This document shows positions 34,081 through 42,900 of a DNA stretch of 64,000 bases, piece after piece. The position numbers and the translations under genes were made by a program. This DNA is from an uncultured Clostridia bacterium. GTDB taxonomy: Bacteria > Bacillota > Clostridia > UBA1381. Positions within the stretch are counted from its first letter, which is position 1. Every line of letters begins with the position of its first letter. The notes below the pieces were generated by a model. That model was not told where the DNA came from. It did no database searches and worked only from the letters and a program-made list of their open reading frames with translations. The stretch is from positions 1 through 64,000 of the forward strand of contig CANPXG010000002.1 of the NCBI GenBank assembly GCA_947585795.1. Direction: 5' to 3'.

Positions 34081-34164
34081 TGGTGCACCTGAAAGGACTT
34101 GAACCTTCACGTCAAAGACACCGGATCCTAAGTCCGGCGCGTCTGCCAATTCCGCCACAGGTGC
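34081..34164 (-). tRNA. tRNA-Leu, anticodon UAG
   Basis: Read on the minus strand, the acceptor arms GCACCTG and CAGGTGC pair perfectly, with discriminator A and an encoded CCA. The D-arm contains GGCGGAATTGGCAGACGC, the anticodon arm is CCGGA-CTTAGGA-TCCGG (anticodon TAG, reading CUA and probably other CUN codons), there is a long variable arm, and the T-loop is GTTCAAGTC. Length is 84 nt, as expected for a class II tRNA-Leu. Confidence 0.97.
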
Positions 34165-34177
34165 GCGCGACGATAAT

Positions 34178-34206
34178 ATTATAACAGCGGGTGGGATGAA
34201 TGTCAA
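34178..34206 (-). promoter_or_regulatory. Perfect consensus promoter of tRNA-Leu
   Basis: On the minus strand TTGACA (34206-34201), 17-bp spacer, TATAAT (34183-34178): both boxes and spacing are ideal. The start would be a few bases before the mature 5' end at 34164. Confidence 0.85.
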
Positions 34207-34224
34207 GGCGTTTTGTTAAAAAAG

Positions 34225-34253
34225 CAGTGAAAAAAAGTTCACTGATTTTTTTT
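34225..34253. terminator. Terminator-like hairpin between tRNA-Leu and the pectin esterase gene
   Basis: Stem 34225-34231/34238-34244, AAAAAG loop, eight T residues after it and an A-run before it, so it can act in both directions and insulate the divergent units. Confidence 0.65.
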
Positions 34254-34274
34254 GTATAAAGTGCAAAAAAAGTC

Positions 34275-34303
34275 TGTACAGAGAGAGGGAAATATAGTAT
34301 AAT
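34275..34303 (+). promoter_or_regulatory. Promoter of the SGNH esterase gene
   Basis: TGTACA (34275-34280), 17-bp spacer, TATAAT (34298-34303), 45 bases before the ATG, with GAGAGGAG as ribosome site. Confidence 0.6.
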
Positions 34304-34348
34304 TGTGATATAGGTATTAATTTTTTTATCAAGAGAGGAGAAAAAGAA

Positions 34349-37300
34349 ATGAGAGGAAGAATAAAGAAGGTCATTGCTAGCGTTGCGGCAATAGCGATGA
34401 CCGCGCAGCTTGCGTTTGTGCTTCCGGCGAGCGCGGACGGCGCGGGCATATCGTATGATCACGGCACCAAGACAGTGACCGTAACTGCTGCGAGCAATGA
34501 AACATCAGCGGTTCTCTTGTGTGCCGATTATGATGGCACAAAGCTCACCTCCGTAACTCCGTACCCGTTAACATTTACGAACGGCAAGGCTACGCAGGAA
34601 GTTGAGGCAAAGGTCAATACAAAGCTCATGGTATGGAGCAAGCTCAGCGGTGATGAGGACGTTATAAGACCTATCACCGAAAGCTACGTAGTGCCCAAGC
34701 CTACTATAGATCCGAGCACGATCTATTACAAGCTCGATTTTGAAGATGCGACAACGGACGCTATTCAGGGTGACGCGAATTGGGTAGGTTATAAGGGAGA
34801 GAACACTGGCGGCACAAAGAAAGCAGCAAGACTCGAGGTGCTTACTGACACCAAAAACGAGAGTATAAATAAGTATTTGTGCTTTGTTCCCGATCCCAAA
34901 GACAGCGGCTCCAGAGACGTAAATTATAAAATGGCTGACACAGCAGGAAGCGCAAATGAAGACAATTTTGCGGTTCTCGAATTTGATTTTAAAGCGAACG
35001 TAACCAGTTACGGACCTGCTCAGATAGGCTTCCTCGATTCGGACGCGACAGGTCATAAAGCTTTGAAATCAGATAGCAGCAACGTTCTGTATGATGGCGA
35101 TGATTACATCGTATTATTGAGCTATGCAAACGGCGGCACATTAACGGTTAACGGCGCAACCGCCGAAAAGAAGGTGCCGGGAGACGCATGGATGCACGTA
35201 ACGGCTATTCTCAACTATGCAAGTAAGGTTTGCCAGTTTAATATTACATCCTTAGACGGAAACACAGAATATTATACCGGCAACGTGCCTATGGGTAAGA
35301 GCGCCGACAAGAAGATCCAGTACATGTTCTTGGCAGGTGTCAGAGCCGGCGCGGGAAATACAAGCGTTGACAACGTTATGGTTCGTCAGCCGGCAGCGTT
35401 CGACGACATAGAAATATATTACTCAATTACTTATGATGTTGACGGAAAAGAAAGCTCGGAAGCTGTACGTAAAGACGAAAAGGGCGTAAATGTTCCTACG
35501 GACACCGCGAAAACAGGTTATCTGTTCAAGGGCTGGACAACGGACGACAACAGCGTATATGATGAATCAAAGACATACTTGACGGCGGAGCAGATTAAGG
35601 ATACTCCCGTTACGGCTAACATTAAATATACGGCTGTATATGCGAAGGATCCGGAGTATGTTGAGCCTATGGTTGACATTGAGATTACCGTTCCGAGCGG
35701 CGGCTTGTTAACAATGGGCGCAGACGACCATACCTTCGCCGACAATAATTTCTCTGTTAAGCTTATAGGTGAAATCGGCGGAGACCTTTATGCTCAGCAA
35801 GAAACAAGAGTAGACCCCGTTGAGGTTGACTGGAAATTCGAGGGATTTACCACAATGGTTACATCTGATGGTACAAGTAAAGCGACAACCGACCAGAAGA
35901 ATGCCGACGGTACATATCAAACTTACTGCGATAGTTACGGTATAGTAAAGTATGACTCAACAAATCCGACGGTTGCAAACTTTACACTTGCAAATCAGGC
36001 TTCCAACTATTACGGAAGAGTAACGGTAACGGTTACATACGGCGGCGGCAAAATTGATAAAACGACAATAACAAAACAAGCCGCGGTTGCTATTTTGGCG
36101 AATACAACACAGCCTCAAGGTCAATATCTGCCCAAGGCGGGTTACATCTCAGACTTCAAGTGGTATGCCGATGATATGGTAGGCTATCAGGCGACGAAAT
36201 CGGGAGATAACAAGAGCGCTGTGGACGTTGTAACAGGCGACTGGGCTGCTTACGGCGGCAACAACGGCAGAAGTCTTTCTCTTGCTACAGAAGGCGAAGG
36301 CGAAGAAGCGACGAAGTTCCTTAAGCTCAAGGCGACAGGAAACAACTCTTCATGCTTTGCGGTTAATAAGCTCCCGGCGGCTCCGACAGGTCAGGTTATC
36401 ATATCGCAGGATGTAAGATTCTATACTCCGAACACGACTATCCTGTTCAAGCAGGACAATCCTGTAACATGGTCGACTAGCGCTACAACATTAAGCCTTA
36501 ACTATACAGGTGACGCGCTCACCATGAACGGCGGGGCAAAGGTGGCGGATGTAACTGCCGGCACATGGTATCATATCGTTCTTTCGTGCGACGTAACGTC
36601 AAAGCTGTGGTATGCTAAGGTATACGACATGCAGGGTGAGCTTCTCGGAGAATCCGAAACCGAGGCGTTTGTAAACGCAGGCTCGACTGCGCCTACTTAT
36701 CTGTGCTACAGAACGCCTGATAACTCAACAGGCGAGTTTGACTTTAACAATGTAAAGATGTATATTCCGACGATTGACGGCGACCTTGAAACGACTATTG
36801 ACAATAATGTATTGTCGATCCCCGGAGAAGATACTCCGACAGACGCGATTACCTCTGCAAATCTGACGGTAACCGCTAAGTCTGATGAAGGCTACAATAT
36901 GATAGGAGCGGCAACATGGTCGATAGAAGGTGAGCCTACAGGATTAACCATTACTCCCGACGCGACGGATACGCACAAAGCTGTATTGACCGTGGGTGAG
37001 ACTGCCGAAAGCAACGAATATAATGTGCAGGTACAATTGGGCGGAAAAACAGCCACGATCCCTGTAACGGTAACCTCATCGTCCGACAGTATATCCTTTA
37101 CACAGCAGACAAGAAGCATTTCAATCCCGATGAATGCGGGAGAGACTGCCGAGGCTACGTATCAGGCTCACGTTGTTGATAATGCTAACCAGCAAATCTC
37201 GGGCGGCGACAACGTAACATACAAATTATATGATAAGAACAACGTCAATGAGCTTACAACACCGCCCAAGGGCGTAACATTTACTCCGGATAATGAGGCG

Positions 37301-38578
37301 CACACGGCGAAACTGACAGTAAGCGCAGACGCAGAGCCGACCGTGGTATATATCCGCGCGACGGGTGAGAACAGTGAGCATGAGACTATATCCCGAGCCG
37401 TAAGAGTTGATATTCACGGACTTGCGTTCGACTTTGGTACAACTACGGCTGCGGAGGGTTACACGGCTGTAACTACGACAACTGCATATTCAGATACGAC
37501 GGGTTACGGTATTGACAACGGTACTCCGACGGCTACCGGCGAAGGAACGGAAGAGGACGCTGATTCTGACAGCTTAAAGGGCGCGTTCACCTTTAAGGCG
37601 AAAGTGCCGGAAGGAAAGCTATATAATGTCACTATCAACTATGCGGGAGCTATTACATCAGAGTATGTAAGCGCTGATTTGGCAGGACATCCATACGCGA
37701 ATGAAACAAAGTCATCCGTAACATACGCAATTCCTGTGATCGATGGTGTAATGGATTTGGCATTCAATGCTTCTTCCGAAGTTTCATCAATCGTGATTGA
37801 GAAACAGCAGGATAAGGCGGCAGGTGCGAAGCCTACTATTTATACCATAGGCGACTCGACAATAGCGAATAACGGTTCATGGGCGTATGTTCTCGCAAGA
37901 GATATCGCGCAATATCCGGATTTGGAAAATATTGCGACATTTTACAATAACGGACGAGGCGGACGTAATCTTTCAACCTACTACACAAATGGCGAGCTGA
38001 GAGACAGAGTTCTTACAGCGATCAGACCGGGTGATTATGTAGTCATAGGATGTATGGGTACAAACGGCACAGGCACTGACTTTGAGGGCAGCTTCAATTA
38101 TTACATAGACGCTTGTGAAGCTTTGGGCGCTAAAATCATTCTGAACTCGTATACGCCTCATATGGTAGACGGTGGAAGCTATAATAGCGTTTACAACGCG
38201 ACAACACACACATTCAATGGTGTGCGCACAGACGGATATGATAACACCGTAAGACAGATTTATCAGGAAAGAACAACGCCCGAAGGCGCTAAGTACGATC
38301 CGAATGTTGTAGGCTTCATAGACATCGGTAATATGGCTGACGCGGCATTTAACGCATACGTTGCGGAAGGCGCTGACGATGCGGCTAAGGAAACAAGAGC
38401 GCAGGAGATTATCGCATGTGCCGGTGAGAGCGGCGGTAGGGATCATAACCACTACAGCAACGGCACAAAGGCTTGTGAGCTTATGCTCGAAGGTTATAAG
38501 CAGGTAGGAGAATTGCCTGGCGCAGACGGTATCGTTAAGACACTCGTTAAAATTATTTCGGCTGACTTGGCAGAATGA
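34349..38578 (+). CDS. Large secreted SGNH hydrolase, rhamnogalacturonan acetylesterase-like
   Basis: A 1409-aa exported multidomain protein. Order, approximately: signal peptide 1-29 (ending PASA); a small beta module 33-115 with KLMVW like that at the C termini of two other proteins here; LamG-like domain 125-345; InlB-type repeat 355-430 (GYLFKGWTTDD); Ig-like stretch 440-595; second LamG-like domain 600-805; Ig-like domains 815-1020; a galactose-binding-like domain 1025-1150 (FDFGTTTAAEGYTAV) typical in front of RhgT esterases; SGNH hydrolase 1160-1405. The hydrolase shows IGDSTIANN (block I Ser), NNGRGGRNL (block II Gly), MGTNGTG (block III Asn) and RDHNHYS (block V Asp-x-x-His). It likely removes acetyl groups from rhamnogalacturonan I. 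It pairs with the PL11 lyase 1.4 kb downstream. No SLH or sortase anchor is visible. Confidence 0.85.
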   Translation: MRGRIKKVIASVAAIAMTAQLAFVLPASADGAGISYDHGTKTVTVTAASNETSAVLLCADYDGTKLTSVTPYPLTFTNGKATQEVEAKVNTKLMVWSKLSGDEDVIRPITESYVVPKPTIDPSTIYYKLDFEDATTDAIQGDANWVGYKGENTGGTKKAARLEVLTDTKNESINKYLCFVPDPKDSGSRDVNYKMADTAGSANEDNFAVLEFDFKANVTSYGPAQIGFLDSDATGHKALKSDSSNVLYDGDDYIVLLSYANGGTLTVNGATAEKKVPGDAWMHVTAILNYASKVCQFNITSLDGNTEYYTGNVPMGKSADKKIQYMFLAGVRAGAGNTSVDNVMVRQPAAFDDIEIYYSITYDVDGKESSEAVRKDEKGVNVPTDTAKTGYLFKGWTTDDNSVYDESKTYLTAEQIKDTPVTANIKYTAVYAKDPEYVEPMVDIEITVPSGGLLTMGADDHTFADNNFSVKLIGEIGGDLYAQQETRVDPVEVDWKFEGFTTMVTSDGTSKATTDQKNADGTYQTYCDSYGIVKYDSTNPTVANFTLANQASNYYGRVTVTVTYGGGKIDKTTITKQAAVAILANTTQPQGQYLPKAGYISDFKWYADDMVGYQATKSGDNKSAVDVVTGDWAAYGGNNGRSLSLATEGEGEEATKFLKLKATGNNSSCFAVNKLPAAPTGQVIISQDVRFYTPNTTILFKQDNPVTWSTSATTLSLNYTGDALTMNGGAKVADVTAGTWYHIVLSCDVTSKLWYAKVYDMQGELLGESETEAFVNAGSTAPTYLCYRTPDNSTGEFDFNNVKMYIPTIDGDLETTIDNNVLSIPGEDTPTDAITSANLTVTAKSDEGYNMIGAATWSIEGEPTGLTITPDATDTHKAVLTVGETAESNEYNVQVQLGGKTATIPVTVTSSSDSISFTQQTRSISIPMNAGETAEATYQAHVVDNANQQISGGDNVTYKLYDKNNVNELTTPPKGVTFTPDNEAHTAKLTVSADAEPTVVYIRATGENSEHETISRAVRVDIHGLAFDFGTTTAAEGYTAVTTTTAYSDTTGYGIDNGTPTATGEGTEEDADSDSLKGAFTFKAKVPEGKLYNVTINYAGAITSEYVSADLAGHPYANETKSSVTYAIPVIDGVMDLAFNASSEVSSIVIEKQQDKAAGAKPTIYTIGDSTIANNGSWAYVLARDIAQYPDLENIATFYNNGRGGRNLSTYYTNGELRDRVLTAIRPGDYVVIGCMGTNGTGTDFEGSFNYYIDACEALGAKIILNSYTPHMVDGGSYNSVYNATTHTFNGVRTDGYDNTVRQIYQERTTPEGAKYDPNVVGFIDIGNMADAAFNAYVAEGADDAAKETRAQEIIACAGESGGRDHNHYSNGTKACELMLEGYKQVGELPGADGIVKTLVKIISADLAE

Positions 38579-38592
38579 AATTTAACAAAAAA

Positions 38593-38636
38593 CCATAAAA
38601 ATGACCCCCCGATTTTGGGGGGGTTATTTTTTATGG
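38593..38636 (+). terminator. Terminator of the SGNH esterase gene
   Basis: Strong C6/G7 stem (38604-38610 with 38617-38623) with GATTTT loop, extended outward by CCATAAAAA/TTTTTTATGG pairing; T-rich tail. Confidence 0.85.
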
Positions 38637-38667
38637 AAAATTATCATATATAATAGAGTAAAAAAGC

Positions 38668-38795
38668 GGAATTTTCCGGTCAAAACAGGGTATTTTTCCT
38701 GCAAACCGGGGGTATTTTTGCATCAAAATCGGGGAATTTATCGCCCAAATAGGGGTATTTTTGTGTCAAAAGGGGGTATTTTTTGTGAAAAAAGC
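38668..38795 (+). repeat. Six tandem 21-22-bp repeats
   Basis: Units begin at 38668, 38689, 38711, 38733, 38754 and 38775, spaced 21, 22, 22, 21 and 21 bp. The consensus is about GGKATTTTTnnngTCAAAAnnGG. The period equals two turns of the DNA helix, as in operator arrays. The last unit contains the ribosome site and start codon of the small gene at 38785. Confidence 0.8.
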
Positions 38796-38997
38796 ACTCA
38801 TTTTACTTGTTTTTATTGTGTTTTTAACACTCATTTTACCGCTTGCGGTTGTACAACTGTTTTCTGTAAAAAACGCGATAAAACAGTACGTTCCCGAGGA
38901 GGAAAAAGCGCTGGAGAATGGCATAAACACTTATGTTGCGGGAGATGCGGCAGGGGAGGAATCGGTGCCATTTTCGAGCAAAAATTTAGGTATATAA
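38785..38997 (+). CDS. Small membrane or secreted protein, unknown
   Basis: A 70-aa predicted protein starting at GTG 38785 with AGGGGG eight bases upstream. Residues 1-27 are a Lys-Lys start and a long hydrophobic segment (ALILLVFIVFLTLILPLAVV), followed by an acidic, soluble tail (VPEEEKALENG). It could be a one-span membrane protein or a short secreted peptide. I do not recognise a family. Support is the plausible signal-anchor plus ribosome site; against it are its short length and its position in a repeat-rich, otherwise non-coding island. Confidence 0.4.
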   Translation: MKKALILLVFIVFLTLILPLAVVQLFSVKNAIKQYVPEEEKALENGINTYVAGDAAGEESVPFSSKNLGI

Positions 38998-39012
38998 GCG
39001 CTTCCCGCGCCC

Positions 39013-39600
39013 CCATCCCTCCCAACCCCCACAAACCGCATACCTACGCCATTTCCGCGACTTTTCCCATTATTTTCCACCCATTTTCCCATCCACTTCG
39101 CCAACCCCCACAAACCGCATACCTATGCGCTTTCCCACCCTTTTCCCATTATTTTCCACCCCAACTTTTTTCACCCCCTCAACCCGCATACCTATGCGCT
39201 TTTTAAGCATTCCCCCTCCGCCTCCGAGCCCGTGCCCCCTCACGTCCTCGCCTCACAACCCGCATACCTACGCCATTTTTCCCCCTTTTCCCATTATTTC
39301 CCATCCAAACTTTTTCACCCCCTCAACCCGCATACCTACGCCATTTTTCCCCCTTTTCCCATTATTTTCCACCCCAACTTCCCTCGCCACCGCCTCACCC
39401 CTCTCAACCCGCATACCTATGCCATTTCCCGCCCTTTTTCCATTATTTTCCACTCATTTTCCCCTCATGTCCCCAACTCCCACAAACCGCATACCTACGC
39501 CATTTTCACCCCTTTTCCCATCATTTTCCACCCAAATCCCCCAAACCCCCACAAACCGCATACCTATGCGGTTTTTAAGCCACTTCCGCCCCTGCTCCCG
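39013..39600. repeat. Pyrimidine-rich minisatellite, eight copies of a 68-81-bp unit
   Basis: The core CGCATACCTA recurs at 39037, 39116, 39185, 39261, 39329, 39410, 39488 and 39557 (spacing 79, 69, 76, 68, 81, 78, 69). Each unit also carries a CCCTTTTCCCATTATTTTCCAC block. The plus strand is almost entirely C and T outside the core, a strong strand asymmetry. Half of the cores form GCATA-CC-TATGC palindromes. Two plus-strand frames stay open through it (repeating RIPTPFFPLFPLFSTP or NPHTYAIFPPFPIIFHP) but have no ribosome site, so I treat it as non-coding. It is not a CRISPR array because the intervals are themselves repeated. Confidence 0.85.
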
Positions 39601-39638
39601 CCCTACGGGAAGGGTGGAAGATTGCGCGGCGGCGGGCT

Positions 39639-39754
39639 GAGGTGAACCACACGTTTGCGTGTGGTAGGCGTGTTGCGGAGCAACAAACGCCGTAGTGAGG
39701 TGAACCACACGTTTGCGTGTGGTAGGCGTGTTGCGGAGCAACAAACGCCGTAGT
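39639..39754. repeat. Dispersed two-hairpin repeat, copy C, duplicated 58-bp unit
   Basis: Two exact or near-exact 58-bp tandem units (39639-39696, 39697-39754), each with ACCACACG/CGTGTGGT and GGCGTGTTGC/GCAACAAACGCC hairpins. They are the inverse of copy A (5494-5546). The segment 39778-39803 after them repeats the GGGACGTCGAGGGCGCCGTCCC palindrome of copy B. Confidence 0.85.
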
Positions 39755-39880
39755 GAGGCAGCCCGCCCTACGGGCGAGGGACGTCGAGGGCGCCGTCCCG
39801 TACGGGTAAGGAGTGGCAAAGTGCACAAAAATTGGGGGATTTTTTGTGTAGAACGGAGAAAAAATAAATTGTCTATTTTG

Positions 39881-39909
39881 TTGAGAATTTTCTTGATTTG
39901 TAGTAAAAT
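39881..39909 (+). promoter_or_regulatory. Promoter of the PL11 lyase gene
   Basis: TTGAGA (39881-39886), 17-bp spacer, TAAAAT (39904-39909), 38 bases before the ATG. Confidence 0.65.
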
Positions 39910-39946
39910 AGAACTAATAAGAAACTATAGAGAAGGAGATTATATT

Positions 39947-42900
39947 ATGAGGAGAAGAATTTTGAGCGTACTGCTCAGCCTCGCAATGGTCGGCACTATC
40001 TGCACGGCGGTTGCAGTGCCGGCAAGCGCGGACGGGGCGAAAACGCCGCAGTATCAGACTACCGCGCGTGAAATGGAAAAGCTTAACCGCGGTCTTGTTG
40101 CGGTTAAAGCGACAAGCGGCGTGTATCTGTCGTGGCGTGTTCTCGGTTCGGAGAGCTTGGCGACTACCGCTTATGATATTTACAAAAAGGGAACAAGTAC
40201 AAAAATAGCTACTGTAGAAGGCGGCAAGGCTACGAATTATACTGACTCAAGCGGCACGGCAAGCAGCGAATATCAAGTTGTGGTATCGGGACAGCAGCCG
40301 GTTGATGACGAATGGGTAACGCCATGGACGGGTTACTATTCCCGCAGCGGTAACCAAGCGGGATATAAGGATTTGCTTTTTGAAGCACCTGCGGGCGGAA
40401 GCGACTATACATATACAGCTGATGATATGAGCGTGGGTGACCTTGACGGCGACGGAGAATATGAGCTTGTCGTCAAATGGAATCCGACAAACGCGCAGGA
40501 TAATTCCAAGTCAGGCAAAACGGGAGATGTAATGTTTGACGCTTATGAGATAAACGGTGACGGAACGCCGATGTGGCGTATAAATCTCGGTCCGAATATC
40601 CGCGCAGGTCAGCATTATACACAGTTCCTCGTTTATGACTTCGACGGCGACGGCAAGGCGGAAATGATGTGTAAAACCGCACCGGGCTCGAAGGATGCCG
40701 GCGGCAATTATGTCAATCAATTCGGCGTTACGGACACAATTCGAGGTGACGATAACACAAAGGTATACAGAAACAGCAGCGGTTATGTTCTCGACGGTCC
40801 CGAATATCTGACGGTGTTCGACGGCGAAACGGGTACTGCTATGCAGACCGTAAATTACGATCCGCCGAGAACAATAAAAAGCCAAACAAGCAGCGGTTGG
40901 GGCGACACATACGGCAACCGATCCGAACGTTATCTCGCCGGTGTTGCATATCTTAACGGCGAAACGCCGAGCGCGCTTTTCTGCCGAGGATATTACACAT
41001 TCGCGTATGTTGCGGCGTATAATTGGGACGGAACAAATCTTACGGAACAATGGATAAGTAAAAACGAAAAAAACAGCAGCTGGGTTGAGGACGGAAAAGG
41101 CAATAAAACCAAAGAATCAAAGTCGGGCTATACACTTTATGGTCAGGGCGCGCACAGCGTGTCGGTAGCCGATGTTGATAACGACGGCAAAGATGAGCTT
41201 ATATTCGGTGCGGCTGTTCTTGATGACGACGGCACGGTGCTTTATTCCGACGGACGCGGTCACGGTGACGCGGAGCATGTTTCCGACTTTGACAACGACG
41301 GTAAACAGGAAGTCTTTATGGTTCACGAGGCAGGTAAGGACAACGATAATTTAATACCATATGCGGTTGACATAAAGAGATATAACGACAGCACAAAGGT
41401 AATGGACGATGTAATGAAGCAGTCGTCAACAGGCGATATAGGCAGAGGCGTTATGGATAATGTTGACGATACATTCGCTTCACAAAATCCCGATTCGCTC
41501 GCTCTGTTCTGGTCTACCGCCAACGGCGATACTGCGCTGACATATAACATAAACGGCGTACAAAAGGGAGTAAGTACAGATTCAAATAAAAATAAATTCT
41601 ACAATTTCCTGATTTACTGGGACGGTGATTTGGGACGTGAACTGCTTGATAATAATCTGCTTGCGAAATACAGCGCGACAAGCGGTATAACGAGAATACT
41701 GTTTACGGGTGACAACTATATTCCAGATATAGCCAGTAACGACGTAAACAAAAAAACACCCGGACTTGTCGCGGATATTTTCGGCGACTGGCGTGAGGAA
41801 ATGGTGTTCCGTCTTGCAAACGGCACGGGTGCACGTATTTATACATCATGTGTACCTACCAATTACCGTCTTACAACGCTTATGCATGACAGTCAGTACC
41901 GTTGTGCTATTGCTTGGCAAAACGTAGGCTACAACCAGCCGCCGCACACGAGCTACTACATAGGTTCGGCGTCACTTGCGACAGATGCAAGCGGCAACAA
42001 GCTCAATTACCTCGCTCCGGCAATTCCGTTTACGAAGGTTAAGTACGCGAATACGGAAATAACAACTCCCGTAACAGGAATATCGCTTTCACCGAGCACA
42101 TTAAGGCTCGAAAAGGGCAAATCGCAGCTTATCGAGGCGATTATTACGCCGGATAATGCAGACAATAAAACGGTAACATGGGAAACATCGGACGAAAGTA
42201 AGGTGACCGTTACAAACGGTTTGGTTACCGCTGTCGGTAAGGAGGGCAGTGCGACTATTACGGCGACGGCGAAGGACACGACGAATGGCACATACTCAGC
42301 GAAGTGTCAGGTTGAGGTTTACGCCACAGACGTGACGGGTATTCAGATTACGGATCCGACCGACAACATGTTTAACATGACGACAGGCGACGAGAAAACG
42401 TTTACAGCGAAGGTGGAGCCGGATAATGCGTCGGAAAAGGGCGTAGAGTGGCGCTCAACAAATCCGGTCGTTGCGACCGTTGACGCGAACGGCAAGGTCA
42501 CGGCTGTAGGTATGGGACTTGCGACGATTTACGCGAAAACCGTTGACGGCGGCTTTGAGGACGCGATTGCGGTAAACGTTCTGCCGCAGGCAACGACTGA
42601 TAAATCGGGCGATGATGTGTTCACGCTTCAAACCGACGCTGCGTCGGGCACGTTTAACGCAACAAAAACCGGTGCGAAGCTGACGCAGGAAAATAATACT
42701 AACGAGGCGACGTTCTATAAGACCGTCAATGAAGTCGACGGCAATAATAAGGCTAAGCTTAGCTTCCACTATGTCACCGGCGGTACGCAAATTGCCAATA
42801 AACAATGGAACTGGAAAAATCATGAGTTTTCAATGTATGTGAAGCTGCTGGGCAAGAACGGCGAAAATATATTGACGTTCCATCAGCCGTGGACAAAAGT

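Noticed and set aside
39013..39600. CRISPR-like periodic array
   Set aside because: The repeated core is short, the 'spacers' are themselves similar to each other and pyrimidine-rich, spacing varies from 68 to 81 bp, and no cas gene is in the window.
39125..39645. Open plus-strand frames through the minisatellite, giving proline/phenylalanine-rich repeats
   Set aside because: Two different frames are open at once because of the repeat composition; neither has a ribosome site, and unit lengths are not multiples of three.
39713..39946. N-terminal extension of the PL11 lyase frame
   Set aside because: The extension would be translated from dispersed-repeat DNA upstream of the promoter; the ATG at 39947 has a good ribosome site and begins a normal signal peptide.
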